The notes beneath the pieces were generated by a model. It had not been told where the DNA came from. It saw only the letters and a program-made list of their open reading frames with translations, and ran no database searches. From Paenibacillus silvestris (GTDB lineage Bacteria > Bacillota > Bacilli > Paenibacillales > NBRC-103111), in the NCBI RefSeq assembly GCF_009882985.1, contig NZ_WTUZ01000022.1, positions 471,065 to 535,064 of the forward strand: a stretch of DNA of 64,000 nt. The letters are read 5' to 3'. Positions 34,050-41,011 of this stretch are shown here, piece by piece. Each line of letters opens with the position of its first letter. Position 1 is the stretch's first letter. The translations under genes and the position numbers were made by a program.

Positions 34050-35468
34050 ATGGAAATGAAAATGAATCACCACGGCAACAATCATTATGAAATGGAGCTG
34101 GCTCATGGCCGCCTTCACGTTTTTGCTAACAACGAGGTGTTCCAATCTTTTGAGAATCGCGTCTATGAAATGGCGGACAACAATCTGCGGATTCCCCGCA
34201 ATTTGCATATGAGCTACACGCCGGATGCCCACGTGGGGATTGGAACTTGCATCGGAACAACAGCTGTTTGGGGTCTAAAAGACGGCTTCGTTTCCCCCTC
34301 CATTGTGGGTGTGGACATCGGCTGCGGGATGCGCGTTCATACAACGTCTCTGCACAAAAAAGACATCCAAGACAAAGGTGTGCGCCGGGAATTGATCAAA
34401 GCTATTGAGAAGTATGTGCCAACCAATGAGCGCGCGAACACGAATTATGCGGACATTGACATTATGGAAGTTGTGAAACATGGACTGAAAGGACTACCTG
34501 AATCGTATATCCCGAGTGAACGGTGGATGACGCACGTCGAGGAATCTACGTTCCAATTCGACCATACGTACCTTGAAAGATTACCTGAAAAAATAGGGAA
34601 ATATGCGCATGGCCAGCTAGGGACGCTAGGTGGAGGGAATCATTTTATTGAGATCCAATACTTGGAGATAGCGGAAAAGCACCAACAGTTGGCAGCACAG
34701 TGGGGATTATTCGATGGTCAAGTGGTCGTCATGATCCACTCCGGTTCTCGTGCATGGGGGGCTAGACTAGGCCAAGAGTTTACCAAAGTTTTCAGAGAAG
34801 CGATGCAAAGCTGGGGGATTGAAAACCCTGATCGGAATCTCCTATATGCCCCAATCTCGAGCGTTGAAGGCCAGACTTACTTAAATCTAATGTATTCTGC
34901 CTTGAATTTTGCGGTTAGCAACCGGCATATGATTGCGTTCGGCGTGCGTGAAGCGTTCAGGGAGGTTTTTGGCGAAAAGGAAGAGCTGCCTGTACTCTAT
35001 GATCTCATGCATAACTATGCGCTTAAGGAATTTCATCGCAATCAGCCGATGCTTGTTCACCGCAAGGGAGCAACAAGGGCGCTGCCAGCGGGGCATTACC
35101 TAAATACAGCGGCATACAAAGCAACCGGTCATCCGGCCTTGATTCCAGGCTCGATGGGGACCTCCTCTTTTATCATGGTGGGGCGGGAGGAAGGGCTTAA
35201 GAACTTTTATTCTATCTGCCATGGCGCTGGTCGAGCGAGATCACGAAGAGCAACGAAAGAGCTGGTCACAGTCGATGAATTCGCACAATCACTCAAAGTG
35301 GGTACAGAGGAAGAAATACTAGTGAACCATCGTTCCCTGCAAACGATTCTGGATGAGTGTCCGCAAGCCTATAAGGATGTGGATCAGATCATTGACAGTG
35401 TGGTTGGCGCTTCCCTTGCGGATGTGGTGGCAACGTGTAAGCCTATGGTTGGGATCAAAGGGGTTTAG
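34050..35468 (+). CDS. rtcB: RtcB family RNA ligase (copy 1)
   Basis: 472 residues from ATG 34050 (GGAGGAGA in front). Contains all RtcB hallmarks: SIVGVDIGCGM (C92, metal), GGGNHFIEI, VVMIHSGSRAWG, MHNYA and SICHGAGRARSR with the histidine (H391) that accepts GMP. RtcB joins RNA 2',3'-cyclic phosphate or 3'-phosphate ends to 5'-OH ends using GTP and Mn2+. About 55% identical to copy 2 downstream. There is no archease gene in the window. Divergent WYL regulators upstream; a tiny gene follows. Confidence 0.95.
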   Translation: MEMKMNHHGNNHYEMELAHGRLHVFANNEVFQSFENRVYEMADNNLRIPRNLHMSYTPDAHVGIGTCIGTTAVWGLKDGFVSPSIVGVDIGCGMRVHTTSLHKKDIQDKGVRRELIKAIEKYVPTNERANTNYADIDIMEVVKHGLKGLPESYIPSERWMTHVEESTFQFDHTYLERLPEKIGKYAHGQLGTLGGGNHFIEIQYLEIAEKHQQLAAQWGLFDGQVVVMIHSGSRAWGARLGQEFTKVFREAMQSWGIENPDRNLLYAPISSVEGQTYLNLMYSALNFAVSNRHMIAFGVREAFREVFGEKEELPVLYDLMHNYALKEFHRNQPMLVHRKGATRALPAGHYLNTAAYKATGHPALIPGSMGTSSFIMVGREEGLKNFYSICHGAGRARSRRATKELVTVDEFAQSLKVGTEEEILVNHRSLQTILDECPQAYKDVDQIIDSVVGASLADVVATCKPMVGIKGV

Positions 35469-35505
35469 ACAAATCAGTATAACGATTTTTTCCGCCGCAG
35501 GGTGA

Positions 35506-35535
35506 TTGACGTGATGCAGCTTTCGCTCGTATGAT
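35506..35535 (+). promoter_or_regulatory. promoter of tiny gene/downstream RNA-repair genes
   Basis: TTGACG (35506-35511), 18-base spacer, TATGAT (35530-35535). It sits in the gap after rtcB-1 and would start an RNA at about 35542. Confidence 0.65.
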
Positions 35536-35567
35536 GTTTGTAAATGAATGGAAAGGAGGCCGACGAT

Positions 35568-35657
35568 ATGATTCGCAATCAAATTTCTATCCGTAACGTG
35601 ACAATAGAATTAAGCAGATTACCTTCGGTCTCAGCCGGGTTTGTGACGAATACGTAA
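35568..35657 (+). CDS. tiny 29-codon gene in the RNA-repair island
   Basis: A 29-residue open frame (starts MIRNQISIRNVTIELSRL, ends in GFVTNT) with an excellent site, GAAAGGAGG 8 bases before ATG. It has a promoter 32 bases upstream and a terminator 36 bases downstream, so it looks like a complete small transcription unit or a leader peptide controlling the next genes. The peptide is half hydrophobic with two beta-prone stretches, net charge about +2. I do not recognise it. Too short for codon statistics, hence modest confidence. Confidence 0.45.
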   Translation: MIRNQISIRNVTIELSRLPSVSAGFVTNT

Positions 35658-35693
35658 GTCCTCTGTGGAGTGGCTTCGTTTAAATTTGACATG

Positions 35694-35728
35694 AAAAGCC
35701 GTAGACGCTGTTGGTCTATGGCTTTTTT
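35694..35728 (+). terminator. intrinsic terminator/attenuator
   Basis: AAAAGCCGTAGAC (35694-35706) pairs over 13 positions (one G-T) with GTCTATGGCTTTT, ending in TTTTTT. It lies between the tiny gene and the nucleotidyltransferase gene and no new promoter is seen after it, so the later genes need read-through or antitermination, or a promoter that I missed. Confidence 0.85.
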
Positions 35729-35762
35729 GTATGCGCATTTTGAAGAAGAAAGGGTGAGCCCA

Positions 35763-36545
35763 GTGACGTTGGATGTTAGCAAAATACACGCAGAGCTTAA
35801 ACAAATTGAACAAGAGGAAGGCGTTCGGATCTTATATGCCTGTGAATCTGGCAGCAGGGCGTGGGGATTCCCGTCCAAGGATAGTGATTATGATGTGAGG
35901 TTCATCTATGTAAGACCAGTGGAATGGTACTTGTCAATCTTTGAGAAACGGGATGTGATCGAGCGCCCAATCAGCGATCTTCTTGACATCAACGGTTGGG
36001 ATTTGAAGAAGGCGTTGAATTTGTTTCGCAAATCGAACCCGCCTCTGCTCGAATGGCTTCAATCGCCGATTCCATATCTGGAGTCGTTCAGCGTGACAGA
36101 GAAGATCCGTCAGCTCTCTCCGCTGACTTTTTCCCCACGATCGACTATGTATCACTACTTGCGTATGGCGAAAGGAAATTTCCGGGAGTATTTGCAAGGC
36201 GATCTTGTTAAAATCAAAAAATATTTCTATGTGCTGCGGCCCATACTCGCATGCGGATGGATTGGGAAGTACGGCACGATGCCGCCGATGGAATTTGAAG
36301 AGCTCGTGGAGCAAATGCTTCCAGCCTCGACATTAAAAGAAGAAGTATATACCTTGTTGACTCGCAAAAAGGCTGGCGTCGAATTCGACTTAGAGCCGAA
36401 AATATCGGTGATCAACGACTTTTTAGAGCGGCAAATCGCTTATTTTGAAGAAACCGCCAAACACATTTCAGACTCTGGAGAAAAGCAGGATCAAGCTTTA
36501 GATGGTTTGTTCCGAGATGCACTGAAGGAGGTTTGGGGTTCATAG
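35763..36545 (+). CDS. nucleotidyltransferase domain protein (COG3541/YcgL-like)
   Basis: 260 residues from GTG 35763 (GAAAGGGTGAG in front). The N-terminal ILYACESGSRAWGFPSKDSDYDVRFIYV holds the polymerase-beta nucleotidyltransferase motif (GS...D-x-D), with the family's RAWG element. The C-terminal helical half contains YYLRMAKGNFREYL-like and KKYFYVLRPILACGWI segments seen in this family. Substrate unknown; from its position between two rtcB genes it could add a nucleotide or otherwise modify an RNA end. It is 15 bases ahead of rtcB-2. Some earlier in-frame starts overlap the terminator and were rejected. Confidence 0.82.
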   Translation: MTLDVSKIHAELKQIEQEEGVRILYACESGSRAWGFPSKDSDYDVRFIYVRPVEWYLSIFEKRDVIERPISDLLDINGWDLKKALNLFRKSNPPLLEWLQSPIPYLESFSVTEKIRQLSPLTFSPRSTMYHYLRMAKGNFREYLQGDLVKIKKYFYVLRPILACGWIGKYGTMPPMEFEELVEQMLPASTLKEEVYTLLTRKKAGVEFDLEPKISVINDFLERQIAYFEETAKHISDSGEKQDQALDGLFRDALKEVWGS

Positions 36546-36560
36546 AGAGGATAAAATCGA

Positions 36561-37982
36561 ATGAAAGAAAATTATGTTCAACACGTTCAGCTCCCTTCGG
36601 GGGTTGTCCATGTTTATGCAGCGCCTGAGCTGTTTAAAACGTTAGATTATCAAATTTTTCAGATGGCTAACAACAATTTGCAGATCCCGAATCAAAAGTT
36701 TATGAGCTATACGCCAGATGTGCATGTAGGTGTAGGTACATGTATCGGGACAACGGCTGCGTGGCAGACTCACGATGGTTATGTGTCGCCATCGATCGTT
36801 GGCAGTGATATCGGCTGCGGCATGAGAGTGCATCTGACGAATCTGCATAAGGATGAGCTCAAAGATGTGAAGCTGCGCCGCAAACTCGTGAAGACCATTG
36901 AGAAATATTTGCCTGTGGAGGATCACGCGCGTGGTCAATTCTCCGATGTCCGTTTGGAGCATGTTGTGACCAAAGGTCTGCACGGCTTGCCGAAAAAATA
37001 CATCCCGGATGGCTATACGCCTAAGAAAGCGACCTCCCTTACACATGTCGAGTGCAGCAAATTTTCATTGGATGAAAATGTGTTGAATCGCTTCCCGAAT
37101 GCCGTCTGGCATCGTTCACACCGACAGCTTGGAACGCTGGGCAATGGGAACCATTTCGCCGAAATACAAGCAATTGAGATCGCTGAAGAGAACCGCGAAG
37201 TGGCGGAAGCATGGGGCCTGTTTGACGGCCAAGTCGTTGTTATGATCCATTCCGGATCGCGCGCTTGGGGCGGCTCCGTCAGCCAAGTAAGCAGCAGCGA
37301 CATGGTGAAAGTCATGCGGACGCTGGGATTGGGAACCGCAGATCCGAAGCTGCTTTTTGCTCCGCTCGAGCATTCGGCAGCCCAAACCTACGTTAACTTG
37401 ATGTACTCAGCGCTGAATTATGCCGTTGTGAATCGCCATCTCATCGCTTATGCGATTCGTGAGGCTGGTAAAGATGTTTTCGGGTCAAAGTTTGAAATGA
37501 CGACCTTGTATGATCTCATGCACAACTACGCCTGGGAGGAGAAACATGAGGGCGATTCCTACTTTGTACATCGCAAGGGAGCGACGCGCTCACTTCCCGC
37601 AGGGCACCCGGATAATCCGCAGCCTTATATGCACACGGGGCACCCTGCGCTGATTCCAGGTTCAATGGGAACGGCTTCCTATATCATGGTTGGAGCGCCA
37701 GGCGGCAAAGCCAACTTTCACTCCATCTGCCATGGTGCAGGCCGCATCCGCTCGCGAAGTGCAACGAAAAGGCTGATTACGCTAAGCGAATTTGCCGCCT
37801 CCATGCGTGTCGGGACCATGGATGAAATCGTTGTGAATCAAAAGTCATTAGAGGCGATTCTTGATGAATCACCTCAAGCTTACAAAGATGTCGATCAAAT
37901 TATAGAGAGTGTCGTCGGAGCGGATTTGGCTCAGGTTGTAGCAAAGTGCAAGCCCATGGCGACAGTAAAAGGTGTCAAATGA
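36561..37982 (+). CDS. rtcB: RtcB family RNA ligase (copy 2)
   Basis: 473 residues with IVGSDIGCGM (C86), GNGNHFAEI, VVMIHSGSRAWG, MHNYAW and SICHGAGRIRSR (guanylated H391). All catalytic and metal residues are kept, so both copies should be active. Differences to copy 1 lie mainly in the 100-170 region, which includes an insertion, and at the C-terminal part. The stop overlaps the start of the AAA+ gene (ATGA). Possibly specialised for another substrate than copy 1. Confidence 0.95.
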   Translation: MKENYVQHVQLPSGVVHVYAAPELFKTLDYQIFQMANNNLQIPNQKFMSYTPDVHVGVGTCIGTTAAWQTHDGYVSPSIVGSDIGCGMRVHLTNLHKDELKDVKLRRKLVKTIEKYLPVEDHARGQFSDVRLEHVVTKGLHGLPKKYIPDGYTPKKATSLTHVECSKFSLDENVLNRFPNAVWHRSHRQLGTLGNGNHFAEIQAIEIAEENREVAEAWGLFDGQVVVMIHSGSRAWGGSVSQVSSSDMVKVMRTLGLGTADPKLLFAPLEHSAAQTYVNLMYSALNYAVVNRHLIAYAIREAGKDVFGSKFEMTTLYDLMHNYAWEEKHEGDSYFVHRKGATRSLPAGHPDNPQPYMHTGHPALIPGSMGTASYIMVGAPGGKANFHSICHGAGRIRSRSATKRLITLSEFAASMRVGTMDEIVVNQKSLEAILDESPQAYKDVDQIIESVVGADLAQVVAKCKPMATVKGVK

Positions 37983-39292
37983 AGAGGGATTACAAGGTGA
38001 AACTAAGAGAAGTAACTACGGCTGCCGTATCTGTTCCGAATGGTGCTGAAGGCAGCCCGCTCACGGCATATGGGGATTATGCTTATGTGCTGAGGAGCAT
38101 TCAGAGTGTGCTGAGCGATTTATATGGCAAGGATTATGAACCTTATGTAAGTGATGACGGGAAAGAAGAGTATTGGGAGTTATTGGAACAGGATGTCAAA
38201 ACGGGAAGTCCTTATGTTCAGCATGTTACGAAAATTTTCGATCATATGGAGTCGCGTGCATTTGGCATGCAAGGAGATAGTGAAGCTTCGTCTTACCACA
38301 CATTTCCGACCTTGCGCAATAACGTCTTTGCCTATCCGGATTGGGGAATTGCGCTAGCTAGGGTTCCTATTTTTCGGATGCATGGGATTGGTGCTGAGGA
38401 TTTTGTTTTTGCTGTGGATGACGCCAGTCTTCAGCGGTTTCTGGAACAGTCGCGGCAGCGCAGGAGAGACTTGGATCGGCGGCAAGTGACGATTTTTACA
38501 GATGGCCCCCACGGCATGGAAAAAGAACTGGCACCTATAACACGCATGGTCGACCGTACCGATGTCATTATGAAAGTTGAAGTGAAGCGAGATATCTTTA
38601 GGTCCATTGATCAGTTTTTTGATGAGGATCGAACCTTTTTTAAGGAATATCAGCTTCCCTATAAAAGAGGCATACTGCTCTATGGCAAACCAGGGAACGG
38701 GAAAACAACACTGGTGAAATCCATCGCAGGCAGTGTGCAAGCCCCTGTTGCCTATTGGCAAATCACAGAGAATACGTGCAGCGATTCTATCCAAGAGGTA
38801 TTTCAAGCAGCAGCGAATCTAGCGCCAATGATTCTTGTGATTGAAGATATCGATGCGATGCCTCAGCGGGCTAGATCTTATTTTTTGAACATTTTGGACG
38901 GCGCAACATCGAAAGAGGGTATCTTTCTCATTGGTACGACTAATTATCCCGAACAAATTGATCCGGCACTGATGAACCGCGCAGGGCGTTTTGACCGTGC
39001 TTATGAAATTAAGCTTCCTGATGTGACGCTAAGGCAACTCTATTTGGAGCAAAAGGGGATTGGCAAGCTGTTGACCGATGATGTACTGAAGGTAACCGCG
39101 ATGCAAACGGAAGGTTTTACTTTTGCCCAGCTAAATGAATTGTACACAGCCGCAGCGCTTCAATGGCATTACGAGCAGCATGTGGATATTGAAAAGCTGG
39201 TGAAGGCAATGAGATCAGATTTGCAAAAGGGGCAATCGATGTCTTGGCTGAAAGAGGACTCGGGGGTTCGAGTTGGATTTATGATTGGTTAG
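37979..39292 (+). CDS. AAA+ ATPase of the RNA-repair operon
   Basis: 437 residues from ATG 37979 (ATGA overlap with rtcB-2). The N-terminal ~200 residues are an unfamiliar domain; the C-terminal half is an AAA+ module with Walker A GKPGNGKTT (K242), Walker B ILVIEDIDA (D290), sensor 1 IGTTNYPE and arginine-finger region NRAGRFDR, of the classic (BCS1/FtsH-like) group. Could remodel RNA-protein complexes or recycle RtcB in the role archease plays elsewhere; that is inference. Tight coupling with rtcB-2 suggests a joint function. Confidence 0.88.
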   Translation: MKRDYKVKLREVTTAAVSVPNGAEGSPLTAYGDYAYVLRSIQSVLSDLYGKDYEPYVSDDGKEEYWELLEQDVKTGSPYVQHVTKIFDHMESRAFGMQGDSEASSYHTFPTLRNNVFAYPDWGIALARVPIFRMHGIGAEDFVFAVDDASLQRFLEQSRQRRRDLDRRQVTIFTDGPHGMEKELAPITRMVDRTDVIMKVEVKRDIFRSIDQFFDEDRTFFKEYQLPYKRGILLYGKPGNGKTTLVKSIAGSVQAPVAYWQITENTCSDSIQEVFQAAANLAPMILVIEDIDAMPQRARSYFLNILDGATSKEGIFLIGTTNYPEQIDPALMNRAGRFDRAYEIKLPDVTLRQLYLEQKGIGKLLTDDVLKVTAMQTEGFTFAQLNELYTAAALQWHYEQHVDIEKLVKAMRSDLQKGQSMSWLKEDSGVRVGFMIG

Positions 39293-39321
39293 TGAGCATA
39301 GATAGGAGGATGTGATTCGAA

Positions 39322-39900
39322 ATGGTTAGTACACATGTACAAACAAAGTTAAGTAAGTTGATGAGTAAAATATTGCGGCATGCTCCGTTAAAATTCGGTC
39401 TGCTGCTTGATTCTGTTGATGGTTCTTGCGAGGTTGCTGATTTATTGCAAGTAATTCGTGGTCAGTCAGGGTGGTCGGAACTTAGTTTGCCTGATTTGGA
39501 GGAAGTGGTCGAGCGTTGTGAAAAGCAACGTTTTGAGATCATTGGTGGTCGCATCAGAGCAAGGTATGGACATAGCCATGACAAAGTCAGCTATCCTGCC
39601 GACGTGCCTCCTATGGTGCTTTATCATGGTACGAATGCGCAAGCTGCGCTGATGATATTGGAGCAAGGTTTGCGCCCTATGCAGCGTCAATATGTACATT
39701 TGTCTGAAGGGCTGCATTTTGCGACGTTGGCTGGTAAGCGTAGAGGGGAACTTGTCATTTTAAACATCGATACAGTGAAAGCTAGCCGTGCGGGGATCAA
39801 GTTCTATTATGCAGGAAATGAAGTTTGGCTTGCGGACGCCGTTCCTGCGGAGTTTTGCAGTATTTTGAGTATAGAGAGGGAGAGTGGTCGGAGTGAATAA
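39322..39900 (+). CDS. kptA: RNA 2'-phosphotransferase (Tpt1/KptA family)
   Basis: 192 residues with the complete Tpt1 tetrad: R19-H20 in SKILRHAP, R79 in IRARYGHS, and R140/R141 in AGKRRGELVIL, and with LYHGT (101-104) and VHLS (125-128) for NAD+ binding. Tpt1 transfers a 2'-phosphate at an RNA splice junction to NAD+, giving ADP-ribose 1'',2''-cyclic phosphate; bacterial members can also ADP-ribosylate 5'-phosphate ends. GGAGGATG site; the gene is 29 bases after the AAA+ gene and overlaps tatD. Confidence 0.94.
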   Translation: MVSTHVQTKLSKLMSKILRHAPLKFGLLLDSVDGSCEVADLLQVIRGQSGWSELSLPDLEEVVERCEKQRFEIIGGRIRARYGHSHDKVSYPADVPPMVLYHGTNAQAALMILEQGLRPMQRQYVHLSEGLHFATLAGKRRGELVILNIDTVKASRAGIKFYYAGNEVWLADAVPAEFCSILSIERESGRSE

Positions 39901-40687
39901 GCTTATTGACATCGGAGTTAATTTGATGCATCGATCATTTGAGGGCGACCGTGATGAGGTAGTCACAAAAGCGCTTGAGGCAGGTGTGTCACCTCTGATT
40001 CTCACTGGCACAAGCGAGCGGAATAGCGATTCGGCCATGCGATATGCGGCGAAATTCCCCGGACAGCTGTTCACGACAGCAGGCATCCATCCGCATGATG
40101 CGCGGAATTGCACATCACGAACGCGGGATACATTGCGACGATTAGCAGCGATACCGCAGGTTGTTGCAATTGGAGAGTGTGGCTTGGATTACAACCGCGA
40201 TTTCTCGCCACGTGATATCCAGCGCAAATGGTTCGAGGAACAGATCCAGCTTGCCTGTGAGCTGGAAAAACCTCTCTTTCTGCACGAGCGAGAGGCACAT
40301 CACGATTTCGTGCGTATTTTGAAGCCTTACTTAAGCAAAGGAAATTATAAAGCCGTTGTCCATTGCTTCACGGGATCATCCCAGGAACTTGAAACCTATC
40401 TGCAACTGGGCATGCATATTGGGATCACCGGTTGGATTTGCGATGAACGTAGAGGCAAGCATCTGCGCGAGCTGGTGAAGCGGATACCCTTGGATCGTCT
40501 GATGCTGGAAACGGATGCTCCTTTCCTGACGCCTCGTGATTTGCCCGATAAGCCGAGAGATGGTCGGAATGAGCCGAAGTTTCTTCCTCATGTCGCAGCA
40601 ACCGTTGCTACTTGTTTGGGTATCACGGTGAAGGAGGTTGCGGAAGCGACAACGAGTACGGCGAAGGCGTTTTTTGGACTGCTTTAG
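39893..40687 (+). CDS. tatD: TatD family metal-dependent nuclease
   Basis: 264 residues from GTG 39893 (AGGGAGAG in front; inside the end of kptA). It follows E. coli TatD closely (DIGVNL, TAGIHPHDA, AIGECGLDYNR, VVHCFTG, ITGWICDERRG, ETDAPFLTPRDL) rather than the usual YabD/YcfH type of Firmicutes. Metal ligands E (GECGLD), H (CHFT-like VHCFTG) and D (ETDAP) are present. E. coli TatD is a 3'-5' exonuclease for single-stranded DNA and RNA, so trimming of damaged RNA ends is plausible. Last gene of the operon. Confidence 0.93.
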   Translation: MNKLIDIGVNLMHRSFEGDRDEVVTKALEAGVSPLILTGTSERNSDSAMRYAAKFPGQLFTTAGIHPHDARNCTSRTRDTLRRLAAIPQVVAIGECGLDYNRDFSPRDIQRKWFEEQIQLACELEKPLFLHEREAHHDFVRILKPYLSKGNYKAVVHCFTGSSQELETYLQLGMHIGITGWICDERRGKHLRELVKRIPLDRLMLETDAPFLTPRDLPDKPRDGRNEPKFLPHVAATVATCLGITVKEVAEATTSTAKAFFGLL

Positions 40688-40705
40688 TGTCTCGGGTGGG
40701 CGTAA

Positions 40706-40885
40706 GGGAACTACAGGGCGTTATTTGTTTGAAATGCGGGATTCTCGCGAACAGAGGGAACTGTGGTCCGTTATTTATCCGTTTTCTGAGAGAAAACGGG
40801 GTTTGGCGGGCGAATAAGGCCCTGTAGTTCCGCTTGGAAGCGGAAAGGGGCTGGTTTCGTTGGAATAGCGGACCGTAGTTCCTCG
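40706..40885. repeat. GGGAACTACAGGGCG-type inverted-repeat element
   Basis: The 324-base gap 40688-41011 holds one such element: left arm GGGAACTACAGGGCG (40706), middle half GGGAACTGTGGTCCG, an inner TTTTCTGAGAGAAAA hairpin, right arm GGCCCTGTAGTTCC (about 40818-40831), and another GGACCGTAGTTCC half at about 40870. Same family as the tandem units at 25 kb. A TATAAT at 40976 belongs to the next gene. Confidence 0.8.
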
Positions 40886-41011
40886 AAGGTGTCCCGGCAG
40901 CCACTTGAATGCAGCAGGTTTTGAGAGAAAAGAGTCGAATCTATGAATGAATTCAGCCATTTTGTCATTTTCATAGTATAATAGTTCCTAATGACATGTG
41001 GAGGAATTAAA

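Noticed and set aside
35670..35762. Longer start for the nucleotidyltransferase at 35670
   Set aside because: The extra 31 codons would lie across the 13-bp terminator and lack a ribosome site; the family begins close to the GTG at 35763.
34050..40687. Archease gene as RtcB partner
   Set aside because: No reading frame in the island resembles archease; the AAA+ protein is unrelated.
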